Source: Williamsia sp. 1138 (GTDB taxonomy: Bacteria > Actinomycetota > Actinomycetes > Mycobacteriales > Mycobacteriaceae). Taken from it: 64,000 nt of DNA. Within the stretch, counting starts at the first letter, position 1. Every line of letters starts with the position of its first letter. Location: positions 248,001-312,000 of the forward strand of contig NZ_MJEJ02000052.1 of NCBI RefSeq assembly GCF_002095435.2, written 5' to 3'. This document shows, piece after piece, positions 15,542 through 26,914 of this stretch. Position numbers and translations under genes: made by a program. Below the pieces are notes generated by a model that did not search any database, was not told where the DNA came from, and saw nothing but the letters and a program-made list of their open reading frames with translations.

Positions 15542-16669
15542 ATGGAACCCAGTCCGATTCGGACGAGCAATTCGATTGCGTGGGCGGGGGAGCGTACCAA
15601 CGGGAAAGGTGATCGATCCAGGTACGCCGCGTTGATGAAACTGTCGGCATCGCTTGTCGATGTCAATGATCTGGCCGAACTCGGGGAAGCGTACTTCGGG
15701 CAGATCGGTGCCGTGATGGACCTGCCGATGCAGGCGATTTACCTCTTCGAGGACGGGACTCCGAACCCGCAGTGGTACGACTCGCGCAACGTCAGCGACC
15801 GCTTCATGACCACGTACGAGCAGTGCGGCCGACCGGTCGACGACGAGCTGCGCAAAGCCCTGCTGACCGCGGTGCCGGTGTACAACCTGGCTGACCGCAC
15901 CGTCGCGCAGTGGCGGGAGACCGAGGTGTATCAGCGCGTCGATCGTCTCGAGAACATGCTGCACGTCCTCAAGGCGCCGGTCGTCGTCGGCGGCACGATC
16001 ATCGGCACCATCGACTTCGCGTCCGACTCGCTCGGCACCGAAGTCGGTGAAATCGACATGGATCTCATGTCTGCCATCGCCGATGTCGTCGGAGGTGCGG
16101 TGACGAACCTGCGTCGCCGCCAGGATCTGCAACAGCAGGTCGAGGTCTCCCAGTTGGCGCTGCAGACGAGTTCTGCTGCAGTGGTCTACTTCTCGGCGAA
16201 CTCCAATGATCCGAACCTGACACCCTCGGCGGCCGAGCTGCTCGGCGATCTGCAGGAGGGCAGTGACATCCTGTACCGGATCCTGCGCGATGTCGGGGTG
16301 GCGACATCGGTGTTGCATCGGTCGTATCTTGTGCGGATGACGGACGGGGCCAAGGACGTCCTCGAATGCACCGTGCGTCCGGTGCCGGGTCAGCCCGGGG
16401 CGCAGGTCCTCGAACTCGAACTCGAGGCCGCTCGCACCAGGTATCGGAGTCCGCGGTTGCTGGCCCTCTCGACCCGGGAGTACGACGTGGCCGGTCTGGT
16501 CGCGGCGGGCTTCGCCGACCGGGAGATCGCCGACGAGCTGACGCTGAGCCTGCATACCGTGCGCCAGCACGTGAAGAACATCTACGCCAAGCTCGACATC
16601 AGCAGCCGGGTGCAGCTGACCAGGGTCTATCACGGCATGACGGCCCGGTCGGTGTCGGCGCGGGCCTGA
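15542..16669 (+). CDS. LuxR-type transcriptional regulator with GAF-like sensor
   Basis: A 375-residue regulator. Residues ~25-200 resemble a GAF sensor; ~210-300 form a second, unassigned domain. The C-terminal ~60 residues are a LuxR/NarL helix-turn-helix: LSTREYDVAGLVAAGFADRE, IADELTLSLHTVRQHVKNIY, then AKLDISSRVQL. There is no receiver domain, so the signal is probably a small molecule. ATG 15542 follows a GGGAG at about 10 bases. The gene lies between the oxygenase operon and the LLM genes and is the obvious candidate regulator of both. Confidence 0.88.
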   Translation: MEPSPIRTSNSIAWAGERTNGKGDRSRYAALMKLSASLVDVNDLAELGEAYFGQIGAVMDLPMQAIYLFEDGTPNPQWYDSRNVSDRFMTTYEQCGRPVDDELRKALLTAVPVYNLADRTVAQWRETEVYQRVDRLENMLHVLKAPVVVGGTIIGTIDFASDSLGTEVGEIDMDLMSAIADVVGGAVTNLRRRQDLQQQVEVSQLALQTSSAAVVYFSANSNDPNLTPSAAELLGDLQEGSDILYRILRDVGVATSVLHRSYLVRMTDGAKDVLECTVRPVPGQPGAQVLELELEAARTRYRSPRLLALSTREYDVAGLVAAGFADREIADELTLSLHTVRQHVKNIYAKLDISSRVQLTRVYHGMTARSVSARA

Positions 16670-16693
16670 CCCCTCGCAAACGCGCCACCTTTG

Positions 16694-16727
16694 CGTAGAC
16701 GATTTAGCTGTTGCCGGATCGTCTACG
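16694..16727. promoter_or_regulatory. Perfect 10-bp inverted repeat between luxR-type and LLM genes
   Basis: CGTAGACGAT (16694-16703) and ATCGTCTACG (16718-16727) are exact reverse complements around a 14-base spacer. CCGGATCG occurs at the end of the right side and again at 16733-16740. No T run follows, so a regulator site is at least as likely as a terminator. Confidence 0.55.
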
Positions 16728-16803
16728 TATTCCCGGATCGCCTGTTTCATTCAGTGCGCGCGCAAGGGTTTTCGCCGGCGCCCGATGCCGAGATGGTCGA
16801 GGC

Positions 16804-17910
16804 ATGGTTCGAAGTCGCAGCACGCTGCATGTTGCCGTCGAGATCGACGGTGCGGGCGCCCATCCCGCCGCCTGGCGCGTCTGGGGGCGCCCGCCTGTGG
16901 AAGTGGTGTCCGCGCAAGCGCTCCGGGACTCGTTGGCGGTCGCCGAAGCGGCGGGAGTCGCGCTGGTGACCTTCGACGATCGGGTGGTGCCCGGCTCCTC
17001 GACGACCCCTGTGGGTCGCTTGGACAGCGGGACAAAAGCTGCGTTCGCGGCGTCGACGACCACGACGGTCGGACTCGGTCCCACCGTGCAGGCGCTGACC
17101 ACCGAACCGTTCCACCTCGCAACGGCGCTCGCGAGCCTCGACCACGCATCGCACGGTCGGGCGGCATGGGTCGTCGGCGTCGACAACTCGCCGGACGTCC
17201 ACGCCGCCGTGGGTTCGGTGCCGCGTGATCCGGCTGCGGCGGTGCGCGAGGTGAGCGACGTCGTCGAGGTGGCCCGCCGTTTGTGGGATTCCTGGGAGGA
17301 CGACGCGGTGATCAGGGATACCGCCACCGGTGATTTTCTCGACCCGACCAAGGTGCACCACACCCGATTCAACGGTGAGTTCTTTTCCGTCGTCGGACCG
17401 CTGATCACTCCCCGGCCGCCGCAGGGACAGGTGGTGGTCATCGCGGACGCCTCCCTGGACATCTCGGGCCAGCTGGACATCGCCTTGGTCGCCCGCTCCG
17501 ATGTCCCGTCGATCGCTGCCTCTGCGGCAGCGGCGAGGGATGCGGGAGCCGCCCTGGTCTTCGCGGAGGTCGAGGTGCTCCTCGACGCAGAGGAGGATCC
17601 GGCCCGCCGCCGGGCCGCGGAGCTAGGCGGACATGCCGACTGGCCCGACACCGGCCGGTTCCGTTTCGAGGGGTCGCCCACGGACCTCGTCGAGGCCCTG
17701 ACCTCGCTGGCGGACGTCGTCGACGGGGTGCGGCTGCATCCGGCGGTCACGACCACCGATCTCGATGTGCTTGCCCGCGAGGTGATCCCTGCGCTCACCG
17801 CGCTGGGGGTGCACTCACCCCCGACGGCCGGTGCCACCTTGCGGGAGACGCTGGGTCTGCCGTGGACCGCGAGCCGCTATGCCGGAGACCGACGCACTGG
17901 AGGTGCATGA
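16804..17910 (+). CDS. LLM-class flavin-dependent monooxygenase-like protein
   Basis: A 368-residue luciferase-like protein. The TIM-barrel hallmarks are SLAVAEAAGVALVTFDDRVV, LGPTVQALTTEPFHLATALA, SLDHASHGRAAWVVGVDNSP and VARRLWDSWEDDAVI, the last matching the NtaA/DszA-group signature. The C-terminal half is shorter than usual. ATG 16804 is the last start before the conserved core; the reading frame is open upstream. The next gene starts 3 bases after the stop and encodes a longer LLM enzyme, so the two probably act together or on related substrates with FMNH2 from a reductase not in this window. Confidence 0.8.
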   Translation: MVRSRSTLHVAVEIDGAGAHPAAWRVWGRPPVEVVSAQALRDSLAVAEAAGVALVTFDDRVVPGSSTTPVGRLDSGTKAAFAASTTTTVGLGPTVQALTTEPFHLATALASLDHASHGRAAWVVGVDNSPDVHAAVGSVPRDPAAAVREVSDVVEVARRLWDSWEDDAVIRDTATGDFLDPTKVHHTRFNGEFFSVVGPLITPRPPQGQVVVIADASLDISGQLDIALVARSDVPSIAASAAAARDAGAALVFAEVEVLLDAEEDPARRRAAELGGHADWPDTGRFRFEGSPTDLVEALTSLADVVDGVRLHPAVTTTDLDVLAREVIPALTALGVHSPPTAGATLRETLGLPWTASRYAGDRRTGGA

Positions 17911-17913
17911 GCC

Positions 17914-19296
17914 ATGGTCGACCGCCACGCAACGCCCGATACCGGCGCGCCGTACGACGCCGACGCGCAGATCCATCTCGGCGTCTTCTATCCCGGGGTC
18001 GGGCCACAGACGGTGTGGGAAGACCCGAACGCTGCCGATCACGCATCTGCAGACACGTTCGTCAAGGTCGCCACGACCCTGGAGCGTGGACTGTTCGACG
18101 CGTTTTTCCTCGGCGATGGTCAGCGCGTCCGGGAAAATCGCGGCGACATTCTCTCGACCGACGTCGCCGGGCGGCCCGATGCCATCACACAACTGTCGGC
18201 GCTCATTGCGGTCACTGACAGGATCGGGCTCGTCGCAACGCAGAACACGACCTACTCGCTGCCCACCGATCTGATCAGGCGGCTGGCGAGTCTGGACATC
18301 TTGTCCGACGGCCGTGCCGGGTGGAACATCGTGACCACCGACAACGCGTGGACCGGAGAGAACTTCCGGCACGGCGGCTGGCTCGACCACGAGCGCCGCT
18401 ATGAGCGTGCCACTCAGGTCGTCGACTTCGCCAAGGAATACTGGTCTGCCTGGGGCAACGCCGACGTCGCTGAGGACGGCGGGGCCGAGAGTTGGTTGTC
18501 GGCAGCACAATCGCGGGTCGTCGAGCGCGAAACCGACCTCTTGCAGGCCCGCGCGCTGCCGACGGTGCCGTCGAGCCGGCAGGGTCGTCCCGTGCTGTTT
18601 CAGGCCGGTGACTCCACCGGGGGCCGCGAGCTGGCGGCCCGCCATGCGGATGTGGTGTTCTCTGCGAACGCGGAGTTCGACGCAGCGGTGACCTATGCCC
18701 GCGATCTGCGGACGCGACTCGCCGCCTATGGCAGGGCCCCGGATTCGCTCCGTATCCTGCCCGGGGTCACCCTTGTCCTCGGCGACACCGATGCAGAGGC
18801 GGAAGAAAAAGGGCGGTGGCTGCACGCGAACACCTACAACCCGCAACGCTCCATCGCGTTCCTCGAGCACTACTGGGGCAAAGATCTGTCCGCATACGAT
18901 CCGGACGGTCCACTGCCCGACATCGAACCGGTCGAAGATGAACTCGATCCGAGTCGCGGAACCCTGGCCGTCGCTTCTCGGACCGGCAAACTCGAGCAGA
19001 TCGAGCAGTGGCGGACTCTCTCCCGGGAGAAGGGGCTGTCGATCCGAGAACTCGTCCTCGAAGTCGCGCCGTCACCGAAGTTTCACACGGGCACAGCGAG
19101 TTCCGTTGCCGATCGATGGGCGGATCTGGTGCGCCATCGGGTTGTCGACGGCTTCAACATCAATCCGTACCACGTGCTCGATTCGGTCGACGACCTCGTC
19201 GACAAGCTGGTCCCGGCTCTGCAGGACCGGGGCGTGTACCGGACCGAGTACACCACCACGACGCTGCGCGAGCACCTCGCGTTGCCGCCCCTCTGA
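17914..19296 (+). CDS. NtaA/SnaA/DszA-family FMN-dependent monooxygenase
   Basis: A 460-residue LLM enzyme of the group that includes nitrilotriacetate (NtaA), pristinamycin (SnaA) and dibenzothiophene sulfone (DszA) monooxygenases. Family signatures: LERGLFDAFFLGDG, LVATQNTTYSLPTDLIRRLA, SLDILSDGRAGWNIVTTDNA, FRHGGWLDHERRYERATQVV and PVLFQAGDSTGGRELAARHA. It needs reduced FMN from a partner reductase. It is the second of a two-gene unit and is followed by a strong bidirectional terminator. Confidence 0.92.
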   Translation: MVDRHATPDTGAPYDADAQIHLGVFYPGVGPQTVWEDPNAADHASADTFVKVATTLERGLFDAFFLGDGQRVRENRGDILSTDVAGRPDAITQLSALIAVTDRIGLVATQNTTYSLPTDLIRRLASLDILSDGRAGWNIVTTDNAWTGENFRHGGWLDHERRYERATQVVDFAKEYWSAWGNADVAEDGGAESWLSAAQSRVVERETDLLQARALPTVPSSRQGRPVLFQAGDSTGGRELAARHADVVFSANAEFDAAVTYARDLRTRLAAYGRAPDSLRILPGVTLVLGDTDAEAEEKGRWLHANTYNPQRSIAFLEHYWGKDLSAYDPDGPLPDIEPVEDELDPSRGTLAVASRTGKLEQIEQWRTLSREKGLSIRELVLEVAPSPKFHTGTASSVADRWADLVRHRVVDGFNINPYHVLDSVDDLVDKLVPALQDRGVYRTEYTTTTLREHLALPPL

Positions 19297-19305
19297 CCCA
19301 GCCAC

Positions 19306-19367
19306 ACGCTCCACTTATACAAAGACGCGCCACAAATATGTGGCGCGTCTTCGTAAAGGTGGAGCGT
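19306..19367. terminator. Bidirectional terminator with nested stems
   Basis: An inner 12-bp perfect stem, AAGACGCGCCAC (19322-19333) with GTGGCGCGTCTT (19340-19351), has a six-base loop. It is enclosed by a 9-bp outer stem, ACGCTCCAC (19306-19314) with GTGGAGCGT (19359-19367). It lies between the convergent LLM and indolepyruvate oxidoreductase genes. Confidence 0.88.
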
Positions 19368-19375
19368 ATGCGGGG

Positions 19376-22300
19376 CTAGATGCCCAGTGCGGCTCGCTGC
19401 TCGGCCACGGCCGCGCGGTACCGCTCGACGTTGCCCATCTTGATGTCCTCGTAGCCGCGGACCATGTCGGGTAGGGCGGCGAGGGCGATGGCACTGTGCC
19501 GCATGTCTTTTCCGACAGTGCCGTCGGCCATGGCAGTCAGCAGGGCGCCGATCATGTCCCGGTACTCTCCGATGAGCGCGCGCTCGGTCTGCCGCACCTC
19601 GGCGCGCGCGAACGGATCGAGTCTGGTGCCGCGCAGGCGCTTGGCCTTGGCCAGAGCCGACATCGCGGGCACACCCCAGCGACCGATTGCGATCTTGTTC
19701 TTCATACCCAGCGCCCGCAGGGTCGGTGGGTGAAGGCGTACCGCGACCTTGGCGTCGTCGCCGAACTGGTCGGCGACCTCGGCGGCGAATGCAGTGTCCT
19801 GGGTGAGCCTGGCGACCTCGTACTCGTCCTTGTATGCCATGAGCTTGAACAGGTTCCGGGCCACGGTGTCGGTGAGTCCGGACGCCGCCGGATCACCTTC
19901 GGCGCGGGCGACCCGTGCAACGAACTGCGCGTAATCGGTTGCGTACGAGAGGTCCTGATATTCGGTGAGCTCGTCGATACGGCGTTGCACGGTGGCGATC
20001 ACCTCGGCACTGGCGGTCGCGATCGGTGCCGTGAGAGCGACGGCGCGGGCACTGGGCTGCCAGGGCGGCGGTGCCGGGTGCGTTGCCGCGATCGCTGCGC
20101 TGACGGCGTCGCGATCGGCGACGACCTGGCGACCACGACGGAACGCCTGCAGGTTGCGTTCGGTGGCAACTCCGTTGAGATCGATGGCCCGCTCGATCGA
20201 TTCAGCCGAGATCGGCATCGCCCCGGACTGATAGGCCGCGCCGACCATCAGCATGTTCGCGAACTGCTCGTCACCGAACAGGTCGAGGGTGAGCGCCCCG
20301 GAGTCGACGTAGATACCCCGACGGACGGACCGGTTGATGGTCGACGAAATCTCCGAGTCAGCTGGATACGAGACCGAGGTGTCGATCACCATGGCGCCGG
20401 TGGGGATCTTGGTGGTGGAGACGATGGCCGTTGTCTTGTCGGGGGAGGTGACCTTCAGGTTCGCCGGGTCGACGCCGACCAGACCGTCACACGAGAGGTA
20501 GAGGTCGCAATCGCCGGAGGCGACCTTGGCGGCCTGCTCGACGACGCGGGCACTGACCTTCACATCGCTGACCACGGCGCCGCCCTTCTGTGCGAGCCCG
20601 GTCATGTCGACGGTGCGAGAGACGTGCCCGTCCAGGACTGCCGCGGTGGCGATGATCTGCGACACCGTCACCACACCGGTACCGCCGATTCCGGTGACGC
20701 GCAACGTGAAACCGTCGTTGATGTCCTTCGTGACCGGCGGGGCGGGCAGGACGCCGGCCGCGATGTCTGCGACGGTCTGGCGCACCCGTTCCTTGTCCGA
20801 CGGGGTGACGGTGACGAATGACGGGCAGTCGCCTTTGAGGCACGAGAAATCGAGGTTGCACGAACTCTGGTCGATGTGGGTTTTGCGTCCGAAATCCGTC
20901 TCCACCGGATGTACCGACAGGCAGTTGCTCTTCTCGCCGCAATCGCCGCATCCCTCACAGATGCGCTCGTTTATCATGACGCGCTGCTTCGGTGTCTCCG
21001 CCTTGCCGCGCTTGCGCTTGCGGCGCTTCTCGGCGGCGCACGCCTGATCGTGGATGAGCACGGTGACACCGGGCGTGGTCGCGAGATCCTGCTGGATCTG
21101 CATCATCTCGTCCCGCGGGCGTACCTCGACGCCGCCGGGCAGACCCAGAGACCTGGTGCGGATGGGGTCGTCCGAGGTCACCACCACCTTCTGGACACGT
21201 TCGGCCAGCAGCAGATTCACGATCTGGGGCAGGGTCATCTGGCCGACGGGATCCTGGCCGCCCGTCATGGCCACGGTGCCGTTGAACAACAGCTTGTAGG
21301 TGATGTTGGCACCGGAGGCCACTGCGGACCGCACGGCCAGCGACCCCGAGTGCATGAAGGTGCCGTCGCCGATGTTCTGGACGAAATGGTGCTCGTCCAC
21401 GAACGGGGACATGCCCAGCCACTGTGCGCCCTCACCGCCCATCTGGGTCACGCCGGCGATCTCACCCACCTGAGAGGGATCCATGAGCAGGACCATGGCG
21501 TGACAACCGATCCCGGCACCCACGAGAGTGCCGTCGGCGACCTTGGTGGAGCTGTTGTGGGGACAACCCGAGCAGAAGTACGGGGTGCGTACCGCCAGCG
21601 GCAGTTCGATGCGGCCGCGACCACGCCCTTTCGTCTCCAGCCAGTTCACGGCAGCCGGTACCCGGTGCTGCTTACCCAATCGATTCGCGAGGCCGCGGGT
21701 GACCGAATCGATGTCGAGTTCGCCGAACCGCGAGAACAGGGTCGAGCCGTCCTCATTGGTCTTGCCCACGATATTGGGCACATCCGGGCGGCGGAAGAGA
21801 ATGTCGCGCATCATCGTCTCGAGAAAGTCGCGCTTCTCCTCGACCACGATCACCTCGTCGAGACCAGAGATGAAGTCGTTCATGATCTCGCGTTCGAAGG
21901 GGTAGACCATGCCCATCTTGAGGATGCGGATACCGAGCCCGGCGAGGTCGTCATCGGAGATGCCGATGAGCCGCAGGGCTTCCCGGACATCCATGTACGT
22001 CTTGCCGGCCGCGACGATCCCGATGCGGTCGTCGGCGGTGCGAGCGGTGATCCGGTTGAGCCGGTTGACGCGGGCGTACTCCATGGCCCGCGGCAGGCGG
22101 GTGGTGAGTTGATTCTGCTCGAGCTCCATCAGGTTCGCGCCCAGCAACTTTCCGCTGGGGACGTGCGGGCTGGTGCCGAGGTCGCCGTAGACGGGGAGGA
22201 TGCGGTCGGGGTGGACGTCGGCGGTGGAGGCTCCGTCGGCGACGTGCGCGGAGATCTTCATCGACGTCCACAGGCCCGACACGCGGGACATGATGGCGGC

Positions 22301-22927
22301 GTGCACACCCAGGTCGAGGATGTCCTGCGAATCGGCGGGGTACAGGATGGGCATGTACAGGTCGGCGAGGGCCATCTCCGAAGCGCAGGGAACGGTCGAA
22401 CTCTTCGCGCCCGGGTCGTCACCGACGAGCGCGACGGCACCACCCGTGGGGTGGGTCCCGATGATGTTCGCGTGCCGCAGGGCGTCGGTGGCGCGGTCGA
22501 GACCCGGCGCCTTTCCATACCAGTAGCCGACGATGCCCTGGGTGGTCCCGGCGAGCGTGCCGACCTGGGCGGCGACCTGCGAGCCCATCACGGACGTCGC
22601 GGCGATCTCCTCGTTGAGTCCGGGGCGATGAACGACATCGAAGGGAGTGAGGTATTGCGCTCGACGGGCGATCTCAAGGTCATATCCCGCCAGCGGCGAA
22701 CCCTCATAGCCCGAGATGAACGAGGCGGTGTCGAGGTTTTGGCGGCGATCGAGTTTTGCGCGGTCACGGACCATACGGACCAGGGCCTGGATACCGGTCA
22801 GATACACGGTTCCGGTCTCTCTGGTGTACCGGTCATCGAGCGAGAAGGACTCCACAGGCGAGGCGTTGCCGCCGAGTGGATCGCGATCGTGATCGCCTTC
22901 GTTGTGGTGCTGCGTTGCGAGGGTCAT
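19376..22927 (-). CDS. Fused indolepyruvate:ferredoxin oxidoreductase (2-oxoacid oxidoreductase)
   Basis: An 1183-residue fusion of IorA and IorB-like parts. Such enzymes oxidatively decarboxylate aryl or branched 2-oxoacids to acyl-CoA and pass electrons to ferredoxin. From the N-terminus: pyrimidine domain, an EEKRDFLE-type segment, the TPP domain with FCSGCPHNSSTK and GAGIGCHAMV, a 4Fe-4S segment ERICEGCGDCGEKSNCLSVH near residue 655, and a gamma-type domain with VTGIGGTGVVTVSQ near 745. The last ~300 residues are the unassigned C-terminal part of such fusions. ATG 22927 is used; the upstream in-frame ATG at 22990 adds only non-conserved residues. It is divergent from the leucine operon. 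Confidence 0.92.
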   Translation of the reverse strand: MTLATQHHNEGDHDRDPLGGNASPVESFSLDDRYTRETGTVYLTGIQALVRMVRDRAKLDRRQNLDTASFISGYEGSPLAGYDLEIARRAQYLTPFDVVHRPGLNEEIAATSVMGSQVAAQVGTLAGTTQGIVGYWYGKAPGLDRATDALRHANIIGTHPTGGAVALVGDDPGAKSSTVPCASEMALADLYMPILYPADSQDILDLGVHAAIMSRVSGLWTSMKISAHVADGASTADVHPDRILPVYGDLGTSPHVPSGKLLGANLMELEQNQLTTRLPRAMEYARVNRLNRITARTADDRIGIVAAGKTYMDVREALRLIGISDDDLAGLGIRILKMGMVYPFEREIMNDFISGLDEVIVVEEKRDFLETMMRDILFRRPDVPNIVGKTNEDGSTLFSRFGELDIDSVTRGLANRLGKQHRVPAAVNWLETKGRGRGRIELPLAVRTPYFCSGCPHNSSTKVADGTLVGAGIGCHAMVLLMDPSQVGEIAGVTQMGGEGAQWLGMSPFVDEHHFVQNIGDGTFMHSGSLAVRSAVASGANITYKLLFNGTVAMTGGQDPVGQMTLPQIVNLLLAERVQKVVVTSDDPIRTRSLGLPGGVEVRPRDEMMQIQQDLATTPGVTVLIHDQACAAEKRRKRKRGKAETPKQRVMINERICEGCGDCGEKSNCLSVHPVETDFGRKTHIDQSSCNLDFSCLKGDCPSFVTVTPSDKERVRQTVADIAAGVLPAPPVTKDINDGFTLRVTGIGGTGVVTVSQIIATAAVLDGHVSRTVDMTGLAQKGGAVVSDVKVSARVVEQAAKVASGDCDLYLSCDGLVGVDPANLKVTSPDKTTAIVSTTKIPTGAMVIDTSVSYPADSEISSTINRSVRRGIYVDSGALTLDLFGDEQFANMLMVGAAYQSGAMPISAESIERAIDLNGVATERNLQAFRRGRQVVADRDAVSAAIAATHPAPPPWQPSARAVALTAPIATASAEVIATVQRRIDELTEYQDLSYATDYAQFVARVARAEGDPAASGLTDTVARNLFKLMAYKDEYEVARLTQDTAFAAEVADQFGDDAKVAVRLHPPTLRALGMKNKIAIGRWGVPAMSALAKAKRLRGTRLDPFARAEVRQTERALIGEYRDMIGALLTAMADGTVGKDMRHSAIALAALPDMVRGYEDIKMGNVERYRAAVAEQRAALGI

Positions 22928-23297
22928 GGGTGTTTCCCGGCTCTCTATGTTGTTGTTCCGTCCCGGGGGTGGTGGGACGAGGACGTGCACTTGGGTAACG
23001 CCGATCGTACTGCACTGTTGTGATGCCGGTCACGGGAGTGTTGTGGGTGATGGGACGCGCACAGAAGTCGGGGACGGGCGAACTGACACCGCCCGTGTGC
23101 GGCCCGCGTGCTCTGGACGAGGGAGCGAGGGAGCGCAGCGACTGAGTCGACTGAGGAAGAGCACGCGATAAAGGGCCGCACACCCCGCGTAGCGAAGCGG
23201 AGCGAAAAAACACAGCTGGCCAATCGCGTGACAATTGTCAGGCCAGCGCTTATGGTGATTTCAGTTAATCGCTCCTAACTGAAGGGAGTGGACATTG
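22928..23297. promoter_or_regulatory. Divergent intergenic region with two palindromes
   Basis: A 370-base space between divergent genes. Near the carboxylase side lie a 12-base palindrome TGACAATTGTCA (23229-23240), nested in GCTGGCC (23215-23221) and GGCCAGC (23241-23247), and CAGTTA (23262-23267) with TAACTG (23276-23281), 16 bases before GTG 23298. These look like TetR-type operators over the leucine operon promoter. The middle (about 23130-23205) is purine-rich low complexity with repeated GAGCG/GCGA words. No further gene is supported. Confidence 0.5.
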
Positions 23298-24881
23298 GTG
23301 TCCACGACGGCAGCCACGGCCCAGTGGCGGCAGGCGCACGAGAGCAATCTCGTCGAACTGCGGCGCCGACTCGATCGCGTCGCCCTGGGTGGCGGAGACA
23401 AGGCGCGTGATCGCCACCTCGGCCGCGGCAAGCTGCTCCCGCGAGATCGCATCGACACCCTCCTCGATGCGGGCAGTCCATTCCTCGAGATCGCACCGCT
23501 GGCGGCCGAGGACATGTACGGCGGCAAGGTGCCTGCGGCCGGCGTGATCGCCGGAATCGGGCGCGTCGCCGGGCGCGAATGCCTGATCATCGCCAACGAC
23601 GCCACCGTCTCCGGAGGCACCTACTACCCGGTGACGGTCAAGAAGCACCTGCGCGCACAGGAGATCGCCGCCGCCAACAGGTTGCCGTGCATCTACCTCG
23701 TCGATTCCGGCGGCGCGATGCTGCTCCAGCAAGACGAGGTGTTCCCCGATCGCGACCACTTCGGTCGGATCTTCTTCAACCAGGCCAACATGAGTGCCGC
23801 GGGTATCCCGCAGATCTCCGCCGTGCTCGGATCGTCCACGGCCGGTGGCGCATACGTGCCCGCGATGAGTGACGAGACGGTGATCGTCCGCGATCAGGGC
23901 ACGATCTTCCTGGCGGGCCCACCGCTGGTGAAGGCGGCCACCGGTGAGGATGTCACCGCCGAGGATCTCGGCGGGGGACTGATGCATTCGACCGTCTCCG
24001 GCGTCACCGATCACCTTGCCGACAACGACGAGGACGCCCTCGAGCGGGTCCGGGGTATCGTCGCCACGCTCGGTCCGGTGGAACCGGCGCAATGGGACGT
24101 GGAGTCGGTGCGCGAGCCACGTGCGCCGCAGACCGATCTCTACGATGTGGTCCCCACCGACGCGCGGACACCGTACGACGTGCGCGCGGTCATCGAGATC
24201 ATCTCCGACGGAGGCGAATACAACGAGTTCAAGGCGGGGTACGGCACCTCACTGGTGACCGCCTTCGCCCACATTCATGGTCATCCGGTGGGCATCATCG
24301 CCAACAACGGCGTCCTGTTCAGCGAGAGCGCGCTCAAGGGGGCGCACTTCATCGAACTGTGCGACAAACGCAAGATCCCGCTGGTGTTCCTGCAGAACAT
24401 CACCGGATTCATGGTGGGCAAAGAGTACGAGCAGGGTGGTATCGCGAAGAACGGCGCCAAGATGGTGACCGCTGTGGCCTGCGCGCGGGTGCCCAAATTC
24501 ACCGTGATGATCGGCGGCTCCTTCGGGGCGGGTAATTATTCGATGTGTGGCAGATCGTATTCGCCGCGCTTCCTGTGGATGTGGCCGAACGCGCGCATCT
24601 CGGTGATGGGTGGCCCACAGGCCGCCGACACCCTGGCCAGCGTGCGCCGCAATCAGATCGAACGCGGCGGTGAGGAATGGTCGAGCGAGGACGAAGAACA
24701 GTTCAAGGCGCCGATTCGCGAACAGTTCGAACGGCAGTCCGACGCCTACTATTCGACCGCACGACTCTGGGACGACGGCGTGATCGACCCAGCCGATACC
24801 CGTACCGTCCTCGGACTTGCACTGGCCGCAGCACGGCACGCGCCGCTTGCGCCGGTCTCCTATGGCGTCTTCCGGATGTGA
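23298..24881 (+). CDS. accD1: Acyl-CoA carboxylase beta subunit (methylcrotonyl-CoA carboxylase type)
   Basis: A 527-residue biotin-dependent carboxyltransferase. Features: [78 protein letters not shown] and [14 protein letters not shown]. These match the AccD1/MccB group that carboxylates 3-methylcrotonyl-CoA in leucine degradation. GAAGGGA at 23281-23287 lies 10 bases before GTG 23298; TTG 23295 is an alternative. It opens a seven-gene operon. Confidence 0.95.
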   Translation: MSTTAATAQWRQAHESNLVELRRRLDRVALGGGDKARDRHLGRGKLLPRDRIDTLLDAGSPFLEIAPLAAEDMYGGKVPAAGVIAGIGRVAGRECLIIANDATVSGGTYYPVTVKKHLRAQEIAAANRLPCIYLVDSGGAMLLQQDEVFPDRDHFGRIFFNQANMSAAGIPQISAVLGSSTAGGAYVPAMSDETVIVRDQGTIFLAGPPLVKAATGEDVTAEDLGGGLMHSTVSGVTDHLADNDEDALERVRGIVATLGPVEPAQWDVESVREPRAPQTDLYDVVPTDARTPYDVRAVIEIISDGGEYNEFKAGYGTSLVTAFAHIHGHPVGIIANNGVLFSESALKGAHFIELCDKRKIPLVFLQNITGFMVGKEYEQGGIAKNGAKMVTAVACARVPKFTVMIGGSFGAGNYSMCGRSYSPRFLWMWPNARISVMGGPQAADTLASVRRNQIERGGEEWSSEDEEQFKAPIREQFERQSDAYYSTARLWDDGVIDPADTRTVLGLALAAARHAPLAPVSYGVFRM

Positions 24882-24886
24882 GTGAG

Positions 24887-26910
<2,024 letters not shown>

Positions 26911-26914
<4 letters not shown>

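Noticed and set aside
20876-23023. Long plus-strand frame (715 codons) opposite the indolepyruvate oxidoreductase
   Set aside because: Antisense shadow; the minus-strand protein has clear TPP and iron-sulfur motifs.
23130-23205. Purine-rich GAGCG/GCGA words as a repeat element
   Set aside because: Words are short and irregular, without clear unit length or inverted ends; treated as low-complexity intergenic DNA.
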